Shown: positions 45,323-54,842, numbered from the stretch's first letter. The stretch is DNA of 64,000 bases from Thalassobacillus devorans (GCF_011761345.1 NZ_JAASRY010000001.1:1364001-1428000); one strand, 5' to 3'. Notes: generated by a model from the letters alone, not told the origin. Translations and numbers: made by a program.

Positions 45323-45514
45323 TCAATGTTTTACGATGACATATAAATCTTTGCTTAATGCATGGGCAATGCCATCGATAATGGCTTCCAAATTAGCAGC
45401 TACCATTTCTAATTCCTCCTGGGTCTCACAGTAGAATATCGGCATGCCGCCGCCCACCCTATCTCTTGAATGGTCCGTCGTGATTGCGGCTAAAATAGAC
45501 TTTTCGATATTCAT
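45323..45514 (-). CDS. Small partner (capping complex) subunit for the YIEGIA protein
   Basis: A 63-residue protein: MNIEKSILAAITTD, GGGMPIFYCETQEELEMVAANLEAIIDGIAHAL. It follows the YIEGIA membrane protein with a 4-base overlap, the arrangement of the pair that automatic annotation calls 'YIEGIA family protein' and 'capping complex subunit for YIEGIA'. The molecular role is not known to me. Confidence 0.75.
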   Translation of the reverse strand: MNIEKSILAAITTDHSRDRVGGGMPIFYCETQEELEMVAANLEAIIDGIAHALSKDLYVIVKH

Positions 45515-46404
45515 TGATTTTTACCCTCCATTTCCGGTCGGGATTCTGATGGCATACGGATTGCATTCTCTAAGACTGGCACAGCTCCAATCGCTTTAAT
45601 GGCACGGTCAATATCCTGATACTGAGGCAAAATGAAGACACCGATTCTTCCATCGTCTAAATCCCTTTTGATCAATGGTACAAGTGCAGGTGTACCGGAG
45701 TCCCTGAACACTCCTAAGGTAACTGATACATCATGAAGAATAGCTTGTCTCTGGCCAAGATTTGCGATGGTTGAACGAATATTGAAGTTTTTTGGTTCCA
45801 ATACAAAGCCCATGCCATATTTTAAAACCTCTTCCTGCCTGTCCGGAAGTCCGATATTCATGATATAAATATTATCTACATATAAGCCTGCTCCATCAAA
45901 ATGCGGCTTTACATATTTGATATTTACAATGTCCTTTAAAGTGGAACCGGTCATTAATTTTTTCGATATTAAGTATAGTACCACTGCTGTACCGGCAGCA
46001 GCCCAAATATTTACAGATAAATAAACCAAAGTGGTCAGTAATGAAGTGATAATAACCAGATAATTTCGACCTTCAAAAGCTACGGCTATACCTTCGATAT
46101 ACGTTTTGCCTCGAGGTACCAGTTCAAATTCATCCAATTCATTCATCGTATTCCTTTCCATGTTACGCACTTCTCGGAATTGAGATGCAGCCAGGGTGAG
46201 AAATGTAACTGCCGTAAATTCTTTTTCCATAATGGAAGGCACAGCAAATGTGCCCAGGGAAGCCGCAATGAACCCTAAAGATATATGAATCACTTTACCA
46301 TGCAGGTAGGTAGGATATTGGCGATAATCCGTCCGCAACATGAGGAGTCTCATACTTGTACCAACAATGATTCCGAATAAAATAGGATAAGTATACTCAT
46401 TCAT
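45511..46404 (-). CDS. YIEGIA family membrane protein
   Basis: A 297-residue membrane protein. The name-giving motif appears as GKTYIEGIAVAFEGRNYL. About four to five membrane helices in the first 150 residues are followed by a soluble domain (NIGLPDRQEEVLKYGMGFVLEPKNFNIR). B. subtilis has a related gene at this locus linked to spore envelope work (yphB/seaA), but I am not certain of the equivalence. The ATG at 46404 overlaps the yphA stop (ATGA); the longer frame to 46428 lacks support. Confidence 0.8.
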   Translation of the reverse strand: MNEYTYPILFGIIVGTSMRLLMLRTDYRQYPTYLHGKVIHISLGFIAASLGTFAVPSIMEKEFTAVTFLTLAASQFREVRNMERNTMNELDEFELVPRGKTYIEGIAVAFEGRNYLVIITSLLTTLVYLSVNIWAAAGTAVVLYLISKKLMTGSTLKDIVNIKYVKPHFDGAGLYVDNIYIMNIGLPDRQEEVLKYGMGFVLEPKNFNIRSTIANLGQRQAILHDVSVTLGVFRDSGTPALVPLIKRDLDDGRIGVFILPQYQDIDRAIKAIGAVPVLENAIRMPSESRPEMEGKNQ

Positions 46405-47003
46405 TGACCAAAACGCTCCGTTCTCCATTTTATTTTATATGCCGCTTCCATAATCTTTTGTTTAAGATGTTGCAAGGCAAGCAGCACAAGCGAGAGAAAT
46501 ACCCCTTTTATCAGAAACAGCAGATCACTAATATGGCCTATGGAATGTATCAGCCCATAAGAAGTCAGGATATAGCCACTCAATAAATTGCCGGTGGATG
46601 CAACAAAAACGTACATCATTATACGCTGCCACGGATGTCTGGTCATTACCGTGAGCAGCATCAGGAAAAGAATCATCACAATTGTCCGGGCAGGGAATAT
46701 TAACCATACAGGATTTATAAAAAGAAACAAATGGATACCGGCAAGCATGATACCGAATGTCACCAGATAACTCATCTGCCATAAGGTGGCCTTAATTTTA
46801 AGAAGAAACAAAAGTGCGCTTGTCCATATAAACACTAAAGCCCAGGAGAGGGTCATTTCTGTCAGGGATAGATAACGCTCGGAAAGCAGGAGAAAAATCA
46901 GAAGTCCAGTGGCAAATCTTGTACGCCAATACTCATCCTCATAAAAAAAGACCACAGCTATCCATACCATCCAGCTGAACCAATAAAATAATGCTGTTTC
47001 CAC
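46401..47003 (-). CDS. yphA: YphA-type integral membrane protein
   Basis: Six or more hydrophobic helices over 200 residues with few soluble parts (FYWFSWMVWIAVVFFYEDEYWRTR at the start). Position and length match B. subtilis YphA (199 residues). GTG 47003 with AAAGGGAG eight bases before it is chosen; the frame extends to 47045. The function is unknown. It begins the operon yphA-YIEGIA-partner. Confidence 0.75.
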   Translation of the reverse strand: METALFYWFSWMVWIAVVFFYEDEYWRTRFATGLLIFLLLSERYLSLTEMTLSWALVFIWTSALLFLLKIKATLWQMSYLVTFGIMLAGIHLFLFINPVWLIFPARTIVMILFLMLLTVMTRHPWQRIMMYVFVASTGNLLSGYILTSYGLIHSIGHISDLLFLIKGVFLSLVLLALQHLKQKIMEAAYKIKWRTERFGQ

Positions 47004-47107
47004 TTGTCCTACTCCCTTTCTTTTTAACATTATGGATGTAAGCATTGATATTTAAACCTCATAGTTTAAATTTGCCCGGGGACAATAACAAGCAAGGAGG
47101 GATAACT

Positions 47108-47215
47108 TTGGGAAAAGATCGTCAAGAATCAAAGTTAAAGAAAGAAAGAAGAGTAGAATCAGACCGTGATGTCAAAAAAGCAAAAAAAGGTACTACTTCT
47201 GTTGAATCGAAATGA
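47108..47215 (+). CDS. ypzI: YpzI family small protein
   Basis: A 35-residue, highly basic plus-strand frame: MGKDRQESKLKKERRVESDRD, then a lysine-rich end. AGGAGGG lies 6 bases before the TTG start, and a strong terminator follows the stop. The start matches B. subtilis YpzI as I recall it (MGKDRQEKKLKES.. VESDRD). The function is unknown. It is divergent from yphA and convergent with fni. Confidence 0.85.
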   Translation: MGKDRQESKLKKERRVESDRDVKKAKKGTTSVESK

Positions 47216-47259
47216 AAAAAGCTGCCTCTAAAGTAATACTCTAGAGGCAGCTTTTTTTA
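47214..47259. terminator. Bidirectional terminator of ypzI and fni
   Basis: An 11-bp perfect stem (AGCTGCCTCTA at 47220-47230, TAGAGGCAGCT at 47242-47252) with T7 on the plus side and T6 on the minus side. Confidence 0.92.
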
Positions 47260-48282
47260 TTGGCTGCGTTGGTCCATCCATTCTTTTGTTTTACCTGTCA
47301 GAATATAAGCTTTTCCAGCTAGCGCATGCGGTTCATCCGCATTAAGGAGCATCATTGTCACTTTCAGTTCATGATGAATGGATTCAATGCGCTCAATCAG
47401 TGCTTCCTGCCCCGAAGTGACTAATACCTTCAACAACCCTCCGGCCATTCCGAACATTTCAGCTCCTAAGATAAGTGCCTTTGCACCATCAAGCCCATGC
47501 CTGATTCCTCCGGAAGCAAAAATGTGGGCCCCAGTATTAGTACGCTGAACTTCCAGGAGAGAAACCGGGGTAGGTATGCCCCAGTCTTCGAAGACATGTA
47601 AGGGGTTCTCCCTTCTCTGGTTTTCCACTTTAGAAAAGTTAGTGCCACCTCGCCCTGCCACATCAATATAACGGACACCAGCTTCTTTCAATAAAGCGGC
47701 AGTTTCCATAGACATACCGTAGCCAACCTCTTTGACAATAACTGGTACAGGGAGTCGAGAAGCAATCTTCTCTATGTTATTCAACCGTGTCGAAAAATTT
47801 CTGTCTCCTTCTGGCATGATCAGCTCCTGCAGTGTGTTGAGATGGATCTGTAAGGCATCTGCTTCTAACATATCGACCGCCTGATTTGCGTGCTCAAGGT
47901 CAGCTTCACTGCCTAAATTAGCGAAGATATTACCCTTTGGATTAGATTTACGAACAACTTCGTAACTTCTTTTTTCTTCAGGGTTTTTCAAGGCGGACAT
48001 TTGGGAACCGACAGCCATCGCAATTCCTGTCTCGGCGGCAACCTCAGCTAACTGCCGATTGATATCTTCTGTTTTCTTTCCACCGCCACCCGTCATAGCA
48101 TTGACAAAAAGAGGCGAACTTAGTGAAAGTTCGCCTACTTTTATATCCAATCTCAGGCCATCCCATGATAAACCAGAAACGCTCTGATGAACAACTTCAA
48201 TATCATCAAAGTGGTTCTGTAGTTCTCTGGAATGACTTAATGCATGACGGATATGGTCGATTTTACGTTTTTCTCTCGACAT
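47257..48282 (-). CDS. fni: Isopentenyl-diphosphate delta-isomerase, type 2 (FMN-dependent)
   Basis: It interconverts isopentenyl and dimethylallyl diphosphate, supplying the HepST prenyl chain and undecaprenol. The TIM-barrel signatures NAMTGGGGKKTEDINR, DALQIHLNTLQELIMPEGDR, VIVKEVGYGMS and DVAGRGGTNFSKVEN are all present. Its 341 residues are typical. It follows the S1-domain gene by 13 bases, as in B. subtilis. Confidence 0.97.
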   Translation of the reverse strand: MSREKRKIDHIRHALSHSRELQNHFDDIEVVHQSVSGLSWDGLRLDIKVGELSLSSPLFVNAMTGGGGKKTEDINRQLAEVAAETGIAMAVGSQMSALKNPEEKRSYEVVRKSNPKGNIFANLGSEADLEHANQAVDMLEADALQIHLNTLQELIMPEGDRNFSTRLNNIEKIASRLPVPVIVKEVGYGMSMETAALLKEAGVRYIDVAGRGGTNFSKVENQRRENPLHVFEDWGIPTPVSLLEVQRTNTGAHIFASGGIRHGLDGAKALILGAEMFGMAGGLLKVLVTSGQEALIERIESIHHELKVTMMLLNADEPHALAGKAYILTGKTKEWMDQRSQ

Positions 48283-48295
48283 ATCTTTTCACCAA

Positions 48296-49438
48296 TCAGT
48301 TTTTATATTTGTCTAGTTTGTCTCCAATCATGTCACCCAATTGAAAACCAGAATGATCGTCTTCTTTCTCATACTGCTTCAATTCCTGACGATCTTCCTC
48401 ACGTTCTAATTCCTTGATACTCAATGACAGGCGCTTGGCATGCTCATCAACATCTAAGACCTTGACCTTCACCTGCTGACCGACTTCCAACTCTTCGTCA
48501 GGTGTACCAATATGACGGGTTGCGATTTGAGAAATATGAACAAGGCCTTCCACACCTGGCAATACTTCAACAAAGGCACCGAAGTTGACCAGACGCTTAA
48601 CAGTTCCTTCAAGCACTGCTCCACGTTCTACACGCTGTTCCAAGTCGTGCCAAGGTCCAGGCTGTGTTTCTTTGTAAGATAATGAGATACGTTCATTATC
48701 TCTATCCACCGAAAGAACCTTCACTTTAATTTGCTGGCCTTCTTCTACGACGTCAGAAGCCTTTTCCACATGTTCATGGGAAAGCTGGGAAATATGAACC
48801 AGGCCATCAATTCCGCCAAGGTTTACGAATGCACCAAAATCCGTAATTCGTTGCACGGTACCATCTACTACTTGTCCTTCTTCTAAAGAATTCAGCACTT
48901 CCTGCTTCTTGCTGGATTCCTCTTCCTCAACGACTGCACGGTGGGAGAGAATTACGCGGTTTTGCTCGCGATCAAGCTCTACTACTTTTAGTGTCAAAGG
49001 TTTTCCTTTATATTCATCAAAGTTTTCTACATAGTATGTTTCAACTAAGGAAGCGGGAATAAATCCGCGCAGGCCGACATCTACTACAAGTCCACCTTTA
49101 ACGATATCTTTGACTTCTGCTTCAAAGACTTCTCCGCTTTCATATTTCGCTTCCAATTCTTCCCATGCTTTATCAGCATCTACTGCACGTTTGGAAAGAA
49201 CGATTTCGTCGTCTTCTACTTTTTTGACTTGAAGCTTGATTTCATCGCCTTCACTGACGACATCAGAAGCCTTTTCTACATGAAGACTGGATAGTTCACT
49301 AATTGGAACAATCCCCTCCACTTTATAGCCAACATCGACAAGAACCTGTTTTTCTTCCACTTTAACTACTTTTCCTGTCACGATGTCACCAGTAGAAAAT
49401 TCCTGCATTCCTGTTACTTCTTGATTCATTTCATCCAT
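48296..49438 (-). CDS. ypfD: S1-domain RNA-binding protein (30S ribosomal protein S1 homologue)
   Basis: Four S1 (OB-fold) domains of about 70 residues each lie at about 15-85, 100-170, 190-258 and 275-345; repeats such as [21 protein letters not shown] and [21 protein letters not shown] mark domains 3 and 4. Firmicutes members are shorter than E. coli S1 and not firmly ribosome-bound. GGAGGT lies 8 bases before ATG. The C-terminus is charged. Confidence 0.94.
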   Translation of the reverse strand: MDEMNQEVTGMQEFSTGDIVTGKVVKVEEKQVLVDVGYKVEGIVPISELSSLHVEKASDVVSEGDEIKLQVKKVEDDEIVLSKRAVDADKAWEELEAKYESGEVFEAEVKDIVKGGLVVDVGLRGFIPASLVETYYVENFDEYKGKPLTLKVVELDREQNRVILSHRAVVEEEESSKKQEVLNSLEEGQVVDGTVQRITDFGAFVNLGGIDGLVHISQLSHEHVEKASDVVEEGQQIKVKVLSVDRDNERISLSYKETQPGPWHDLEQRVERGAVLEGTVKRLVNFGAFVEVLPGVEGLVHISQIATRHIGTPDEELEVGQQVKVKVLDVDEHAKRLSLSIKELEREEDRQELKQYEKEDDHSGFQLGDMIGDKLDKYKN

Positions 49439-49528
49439 ACCAAGCTACCTCCTTCAAAATCCGACACTACTTCACTTCAGAATGTCCTTTTGTCTAACTT
49501 CTAATATTTATAAGAATTTGTCAAGTAA

Positions 49529-50119
49529 TTAACCATGTATTTTTGGGTTTTTTGCTAATTTTTCGATTTCTTTCATAATCATATCTGTCGTCTCTCTGGC
49601 TGTAGCTTTATTTTCCCGATAGCTTGACATGTCTATCGGCTTTCCATATACGACCCACAGGCGTTTGAACGGTTTATAAGGCCCGATAATCGCACAAGGT
49701 ACAATCCACGCTTCTGATCGGAGGGCAAAAAATCCTGCGCCTGCCAATCCTTGACCGACCTCTCCGTTTTTACTTCTTGTTCCTTCTGGAAAAAGGCCTA
49801 ATGTTTCATTCTGCTCCAAAATCTTAAGACCGCCTCTTAAGGCATTACGATCTTTCATTCCTCTCTTAACCGGAAAAGCATGCACATTTCTAAGGATCTT
49901 CCCGAAAAATTTATTTTTGAAAAGTTCTTCTTTAGCCATAAAATGAATATTACGTCCACTTGTAATTCCCACGACAGGAGGATCAAGGTTAGAAATATGA
50001 TTAGAGCAAATGATAACAGGACCTTCTTTAGGAATATTTTTTTTGCCCACTACCTTAATACGATAAAGCGGATATAAAAGGACCGTAAATAAAAATTTCC
50101 CCACTTTATAGAGATTCAT
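49529..50119 (-). CDS. plsC: 1-acyl-sn-glycerol-3-phosphate acyltransferase
   Basis: It makes phosphatidic acid by acylating lysophosphatidic acid at the membrane. The HX4D motif is CSNHISNLD, followed by HFMAKEELFKNKFFG and FPEGTRSKNGEV. A hydrophobic N-terminal segment attaches it to the membrane. The length of 196 residues is usual. It lies 12 bases after cmk and just before ypfD. Confidence 0.95.
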   Translation of the reverse strand: MNLYKVGKFLFTVLLYPLYRIKVVGKKNIPKEGPVIICSNHISNLDPPVVGITSGRNIHFMAKEELFKNKFFGKILRNVHAFPVKRGMKDRNALRGGLKILEQNETLGLFPEGTRSKNGEVGQGLAGAGFFALRSEAWIVPCAIIGPYKPFKRLWVVYGKPIDMSSYRENKATARETTDMIMKEIEKLAKNPKIHG

Positions 50120-50131
50120 AGCCTATACTCC

Positions 50132-50800
50132 TTACTCTTTATTTTTGACAACCTGGATGATTCGCTCCACCACTTCATCAATGCTTAATGAAGTGGTGTC
50201 GATTTCAACTGCATCATCTGCTTTTACTAATGGTGCCACCTCACGTTGCGAGTCGATTTCATCTCGTCGTCTGATTTCATCTTTTAATTCTTCTAAATCA
50301 GAAGAAAAACCTTTTTCAAGATTCTCCTGATGTCTTCTCTCTGCCCGTTCTTCTACGGTAGCTATCATAAAAATCTTCACTTCAGCATCCGGAATTACAT
50401 GGGTGCCAATGTCCCTGCCGTCCATAACTACTCCACGCTTCGCTGCCAGCTGCTGCTGCCTCCTGACCATCACGTCCCGTACTTTTCTATGTTTAGCCAC
50501 AATCGAAACTTGATTCGTGACTTCTTGTGTACGAATCGACTGGGTAACATCTTGTCCATTTACATAAACGTGTTGCCCCTCTTTCTCCATTTGCAGCTGT
50601 ATTTCACACGCCTGGAGCAATTTATGAATATTTTCTTCTTCTTCCAGGTTCAAACCTTTTTTTAGTGCGCACCATGTTAAAGCTCGGTACATTGCTCCGG
50701 TATCAATATAAACATACCCTAGTTGATGAGCAACCCTTTTGGCTACCGTACTTTTTCCAGCGGCAGCTGGTCCATCGATTGCAATTGCAAGTTGTTTCAC
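50132..50800 (-). CDS. cmk: Cytidylate kinase
   Basis: It phosphorylates CMP and dCMP. P-loop [17 protein letters not shown], substrate motif [13 protein letters not shown] and [18 protein letters not shown] are conserved. GTG 50800 (or TTG 50803) starts the gene; the Shine-Dalgarno site is weak. 222 residues. The 313-bp gap upstream (50801-51116) holds a bidirectional terminator and no recognisable gene; ypfB of B. subtilis is not seen. Confidence 0.96.
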   Translation of the reverse strand: MKQLAIAIDGPAAAGKSTVAKRVAHQLGYVYIDTGAMYRALTWCALKKGLNLEEEENIHKLLQACEIQLQMEKEGQHVYVNGQDVTQSIRTQEVTNQVSIVAKHRKVRDVMVRRQQQLAAKRGVVMDGRDIGTHVIPDAEVKIFMIATVEERAERRHQENLEKGFSSDLEELKDEIRRRDEIDSQREVAPLVKADDAVEIDTTSLSIDEVVERIIQVVKNKE

Positions 50801-50904
50801 CAAAATCTTTCACCACTTTCCTGCCTTAATGCTTTCTGTCTAATAGTACATCTGTTTTGTTCAATTTTGTACTTTCTTATCACCGCGTTAACCTTTCCTG
50901 AAGT

Positions 50905-50946
50905 ATAAGAAAAAAACGCCTTTCCCATAGTAAGAAAGCGCGCTTT
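50905..50946 (-). terminator. Terminator after the PilZ gene
   Basis: AACGCCTTTC (50915-50924) and GAAAGCGCGCTT (50934-50945) pair with one bulge; T runs flank both sides. On the minus strand it ends the PilZ-domain gene. Confidence 0.75.
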
Positions 50947-51116
50947 TTTCAAATTCTTTCACAGGTTTTATTAGATTTATATCCCTACGCGTCTTTTAGC
51001 TAATATTCAATTCGTACTTCAAAATCATAACATAATGTCTGCTTAAAAATCCATTACATCTACCCGCTTCTATGGGAACAATGTTTGCCTAGTCAAAAGT
51101 TCAGTTCATTATTTTC

Positions 51117-51773
51117 TCAACGTACTCTCTTACCTTTCATATATAGCTGTCGTTCAAAACAGAATTGAATGATTGTCTGCCTGCTGCCATCAGTAATATC
51201 ATGAAACTCAACAGAAGCTGACTCACGTTCCATTCCTTTGCTTTTGAAAACCCGTACAATTTCAGCTTTTGCATCTATGTAGTGTATATCCCCTGCTTTC
51301 ATATGGAAAACAAACAACATTTCCACCAAGGTTCCTGGTGCGCATCCATGCCTATACGGTAATACTATTGCCGCCCCTCCGCCACTGATATCGGTGGTAA
51401 TAGAAGTGAAAGAATGTTCTCCCCGGCTTTTAATGGCAACATCTACAGCGGTTTCGATGCGGACAAACTTTCTTCTTTGTATCCGTTTAAATTTGTTTTC
51501 ATCAGGCAAATGAAAAATTAATACAGGGATCTTAAATTTTTTCTTTGCAATCATGGAGGTCTCAAACATATAGACGCTTTTATCTTTTCCTACAAAACGA
51601 AGCTTGAATGGTGTACCTTCGTGAAAAAAACCTGTCTTTCCTGATTTTTCACCACTTGGCAAAGATAAAAATAAATAACCTCCTCTTATATCAACCACTT
51701 TGCATTTATATAATTCATGAAAAGTATGATCTCTATGTAACAGTTCAAGTGTAACAGGTGTTCCTATATCCAC
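51117..51773 (-). CDS. ypfA: PilZ-domain flagellar brake protein (YpfA/MotI-like, c-di-GMP receptor)
   Basis: An N-terminal YcgR-like domain (about residues 1-95) is followed by a PilZ domain with both c-di-GMP motifs: RRKFVR (RxxxR) and DISGGG (DxSxxG). In B. subtilis the c-di-GMP-bound protein (MotI) contacts MotA and stops the flagellum. GTG 51773; the start is not firmly supported by a Shine-Dalgarno site. It lies between ypeB and cmk as in B. subtilis. Confidence 0.92.
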   Translation of the reverse strand: MDIGTPVTLELLHRDHTFHELYKCKVVDIRGGYLFLSLPSGEKSGKTGFFHEGTPFKLRFVGKDKSVYMFETSMIAKKKFKIPVLIFHLPDENKFKRIQRRKFVRIETAVDVAIKSRGEHSFTSITTDISGGGAAIVLPYRHGCAPGTLVEMLFVFHMKAGDIHYIDAKAEIVRVFKSKGMERESASVEFHDITDGSRQTIIQFCFERQLYMKGKRVR

Positions 51774-51829
51774 TTCAAGACCACTTCTTTCTGACTAGGA
51801 ATTTTGGCTGTTTCCATTATCTCAGAAAA

Positions 51830-51869
51830 CTAAAAAAAGAGAAAGATGGTAAGCCCATCTTTCCTCTTT
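51830..51869 (-). terminator. Terminator of sleB-ypeB
   Basis: AAAGAGAAAGATGG (51836-51849) pairs with CCATCTTTCCTCTTT (51855-51869) with one bulge; TTTTTTTAG follows on the minus strand. Confidence 0.88.
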
Positions 51870-53211
51870 ATACAGCGCTGGAGAACTTAATTTCAGTAGC
51901 TTTTAGACGTTCCACTTTTTCTTCGGTACCGTCCTCTGCATTAATGAAAATCCGATAGGTATTATCACCCAGTGTGCCGAGAAATTCATAGGTCAATACT
52001 TCTTCTGCCAAATCATTCTCTATAATGGCCATGTGCTGTTCCTGGATTTTTACATCTGGATTAACACTTGACCTGGCTTCTTCTTCAGAGATACCTGTTT
52101 CAGGTATGTCGCGTTTGGTGTGATTCATAAAATAATCCTTTGCAGACATCCCTAACATGTCTCCATTATCCAATGCGACTTTCACCTGGATAGCGTCAGG
52201 ATAGATTCTTACACCACCCTGGCTTGCTACAAAAGAATATACCCCTTCTTTTTCATATTGACTACTTTGAATCAGCTCCCTATCCGGGAATTCAAAGGAT
52301 TTAAGATAATCATTAGCCTTTAATGCACCTTCATGAAGACTGATTTTTGTATCCTTCACCGGGCGCTCTACCATTACCGTCAAAGGATGTCCTCCTTTTA
52401 CTGACATATCTATATAACCGTTTTTATCTCCATCTTGATAAGAGGCCATCCAAGTCTGTACATCCGCCCCATCGCCTGTTTTGGTCATATTTATTTTTTG
52501 TTCGTCTTTAATATTAAATATTTTCTTTGCTGTTTCCTTTGCTTCTTGCTCACTGATCTCCTTGCCATTTAATCCTTTGAATTCATGATTTTCATCAGCT
52601 ATCCCGATGATATTACTGCCATTGTTCTCTTCGCCAAAACCAGCAACACTTTTTTCTACGGTTTCAAAACCATCAATAATGGTATTATCCCCCTGTGCAT
52701 CATTGGTTGCTAAAGCAAGCTGCACGTCCATCCAGCGCAGATTCTCCTCCAGCACCGTATGCTGGACCTTTCTTAGCTCATCCTTAATTGTACCGCTTTG
52801 CTTATAAAGGTCTTCCAGCATTGTTACTTCTTCATCAGATAACGGTTCATCACTCAAATTACGGATAGCAGTTTTATAACTGAAATCACCGATATCATGA
52901 AGAAACTCTTCTGTTTTATTGAACGGAAGCAATGTCAATGGAAGCTGGCCGACATCCGCCTGAGCTTCAGAAGTTAATCGCCATATTTGAGCAAGTTCTG
53001 GAGAAAGCCTCTTTTGGGAATTCATGGCGAGTACATTACCGATCTTGTCATGTAATAGATCGGTATGATAAGTCAAATCGTGAAAAGCTCGCTGATACGT
53101 ATTTTCTGCCTGTATCAGGATTGCATTTTTATCCTGGTGTTCCTTGTATCCCCAGACACCTGTACCCACTACAACAATAGCCAGTAAAGAAATTAATATC
53201 CATCTTTTCAT
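51868..53211 (-). CDS. ypeB: Germination protein YpeB
   Basis: A spore inner-membrane protein needed for SleB stability and localisation: one N-terminal helix (ILISLLAIVVVGTGVWGY), a helical domain (AMNSQKRLSPELAQIWRLTSEAQ) and C-terminal PepSY-type repeats (KISLHEGALKANDYLKSF; EEEARSSVNPDVKI). ATG 53211 has GGTGGTGA ahead; 447 residues, near the 450 of B. subtilis. It lies 12 bases after sleB. Confidence 0.95.
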   Translation of the reverse strand: MKRWILISLLAIVVVGTGVWGYKEHQDKNAILIQAENTYQRAFHDLTYHTDLLHDKIGNVLAMNSQKRLSPELAQIWRLTSEAQADVGQLPLTLLPFNKTEEFLHDIGDFSYKTAIRNLSDEPLSDEEVTMLEDLYKQSGTIKDELRKVQHTVLEENLRWMDVQLALATNDAQGDNTIIDGFETVEKSVAGFGEENNGSNIIGIADENHEFKGLNGKEISEQEAKETAKKIFNIKDEQKINMTKTGDGADVQTWMASYQDGDKNGYIDMSVKGGHPLTVMVERPVKDTKISLHEGALKANDYLKSFEFPDRELIQSSQYEKEGVYSFVASQGGVRIYPDAIQVKVALDNGDMLGMSAKDYFMNHTKRDIPETGISEEEARSSVNPDVKIQEQHMAIIENDLAEEVLTYEFLGTLGDNTYRIFINAEDGTEEKVERLKATEIKFSSAV

Positions 53212-53223
53212 CCGTCTCACCAC

Positions 53224-54060
53224 CTATTTCGCAAAAATGTGTTTTCCTATCTTTTTAATTTGGGGTCTGCTCCAAATCCAACCTGAAGTTGCCGTGTCCG
53301 GGTTAAAATAATAAATGGCTTCGCTGGAAGGATCCCAGCCATTAATCGCATCCATAACGGCTCTTTTTGCTGTTTCATTCGGAGTCAGCCAGATTTGTCC
53401 ATCTGCCACTGCAGTAAAAGCCCTCGGCTCAAAGATTACACCCGCAACTGTATTGGGGAAAGTAGTACTGTTTACACGATTTAAAATAACTGCGGCAACT
53501 GCTACTTGCCCAACATAAGGCTCGCCCCTGGCCTCTCCATATACCGCATTAGCCATTAACTGGATATCATTTTGAGAATAACCGTTCGGGATATTTACCG
53601 CAGTATTGCTCGGTTCTTCCGCTTGTTGCTGTTCTCCCTGCTGTTGTTTTTTAGGTGCCGGGTTTTTTACTTGTTGATCTTTAGGCACACCGCCATAATA
53701 AGAGAAATCCTTACCTTGTCTAATTTGTTCCTTAACAAAACCTTCATCGTATTGACTGGCATTCACCAATTTCTGCTTGGTTGACTGGCCGGCCAGACCA
53801 TCGATTTCCATACCGAACTCATATTGAAAGTTCCTTAACGCCCAGTAGGTCCCCCAGCCAAAGACACCATCGATTTTCCCATTGTAAAAACCTAAATATT
53901 GCAGTCTGGCTTGCAATTCGATAACATCATCACCAACCGCACCTTGTTGGATCACTTGATTCGAAAAAGCATCCGCCTGTTCAGTTGGGTAGGAAACTAC
54001 GATGACTCCTGCCATCAATACTGATAAAGCTGTATAAAAAATCGAACGCTTTATGCTCAT
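53224..54060 (-). CDS. sleB: Spore cortex-lytic enzyme SleB
   Basis: A lytic transglycosylase that opens the cortex during germination. After a signal peptide (LSVLMAGVIVVSYPTEQADA) come a peptidoglycan-binding domain (GDDVIELQARLQYLGFYNGKIDGVFG), a Gln-rich linker and the catalytic hydrolase-2 domain (MANAVYGEARGEPYVGQVAVAAVILNRV with the catalytic Glu; WDPSSEAIYYFNPDTATSGWIWSRP). ATG 54060 gives 278 residues. A sigma-G promoter is expected but I could not place one with confidence. Confidence 0.95.
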   Translation of the reverse strand: MSIKRSIFYTALSVLMAGVIVVSYPTEQADAFSNQVIQQGAVGDDVIELQARLQYLGFYNGKIDGVFGWGTYWALRNFQYEFGMEIDGLAGQSTKQKLVNASQYDEGFVKEQIRQGKDFSYYGGVPKDQQVKNPAPKKQQQGEQQQAEEPSNTAVNIPNGYSQNDIQLMANAVYGEARGEPYVGQVAVAAVILNRVNSTTFPNTVAGVIFEPRAFTAVADGQIWLTPNETAKRAVMDAINGWDPSSEAIYYFNPDTATSGWIWSRPQIKKIGKHIFAK

Positions 54061-54185
54061 TTCTCGTTCTCGCCTCCTGGATACTATAGTCACTAATGCT
54101 AATGATAGCTTTTGAAACTCCACAGGTTTTATACATAAAATTGACGACGATGCTATCTTCTTACAAATATGTCATAAAACAAAAA

Positions 54186-54840
54186 GGAGCTTATTCAACA
54201 AAAAGTCCGAAAAGTCGAAGACTTAATTTCGAGATGATTTTGGGGAGTTTAGGGGCGTTGGGGAAGGATTCGCTTTCCAGCTTCATCGCCTAGACACTCG
54301 CGACATAAGCAGTCCATCAACGGGAAGAAAGACCACTTCCCTTTTGCTGTTCTGCTTATGCGTGTCGTGTCTACCAAGGCGATTACGCATTAATTTCTTT
54401 CCTGCGGGGAACATGGCAAGCTTCCTCGGGCTGCGCCCTGCGGGATCATGCCTTGCTCCTTCTCCCGCGGGAGTCTCACCCTTCCCCCACGCCCCTTGCC
54501 ATAAAAGATACTCGAAATCATGTTTGGAAAGTCCAGCCCTATTTTGTGATGAATATCCTATTACAATGGTAAGTTGACCGTATTTTCTGCTCCAAAAGCA
54601 CTCTATTTCTGATGGAAGTTTCGAGAAACTAACGAACGTATGGTGGCTGGGAAAACGGTGAGACTCCAGTGGGATGAACATGATCGGTGAGATCCCGCAA
54701 GGCGAAGCCTGAGGAAGCTCACCACATGCCCACGGAAAGCGATCCGTTTTCCCAGCCAACATAATCGATACCTAAAGTCTCGAAACTGAGTATTCAGCAA
54801 TTGGGAGCTTTAATTGAAGCTCAAGGCTGAGATTTAATAG
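54186..54840 (+). repeat. Composite palindromic repeat, copy 3 (with nested insertion)
   Basis: It occupies most of the 826-bp gap between sleB and prsW. Terminal inverted repeats lie at 54217-54234 (GAAGACTTAATTTCGAGA) and 54778-54795. Module A runs from GGGGCGTTGGGGAAGG (54252-54267) to CCCTTCCCCCACGCCCC (about 54479-54495). Module B has 15-bp perfect arms (TGGCTGGGAAAACGG at 54644-54658; complement at 54744-54758) and its own outer GTTTCGAGA/TCTCGAAAC pair (54618-54626, 54778-54786). A 159-residue minus-strand open frame across it is an artefact. Confidence 0.9.
54279..54402. mobile_element. Nested ~118-bp palindromic insertion in repeat copy 3 (MITE-like)
   Basis: Perfect CTTTCC direct repeats (54273-54278 and 54397-54402) flank a segment nearly identical to the one in copy 2: ATCGCCTAGACACTCG... 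pairs with ...CGTGTCTACCAAGGCGAT, with GGGAAG/CTTCCC inside. It sits at the same point of module A as in copy 2. Confidence 0.78.
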
Positions 54841-54842
54841 GG

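Noticed and set aside
54061-54180. Sigma-G promoter for sleB-ypeB
   Set aside because: TGTATA and CTATCAT-like strings occur upstream, but no pair has correct spacing and sequence.
54283-54762. 159-codon minus-strand open frame
   Set aside because: It lies wholly inside repeat copy 3, crosses both hairpin modules and the nested insertion, and has arginine/proline-rich composition typical of translated repeat.
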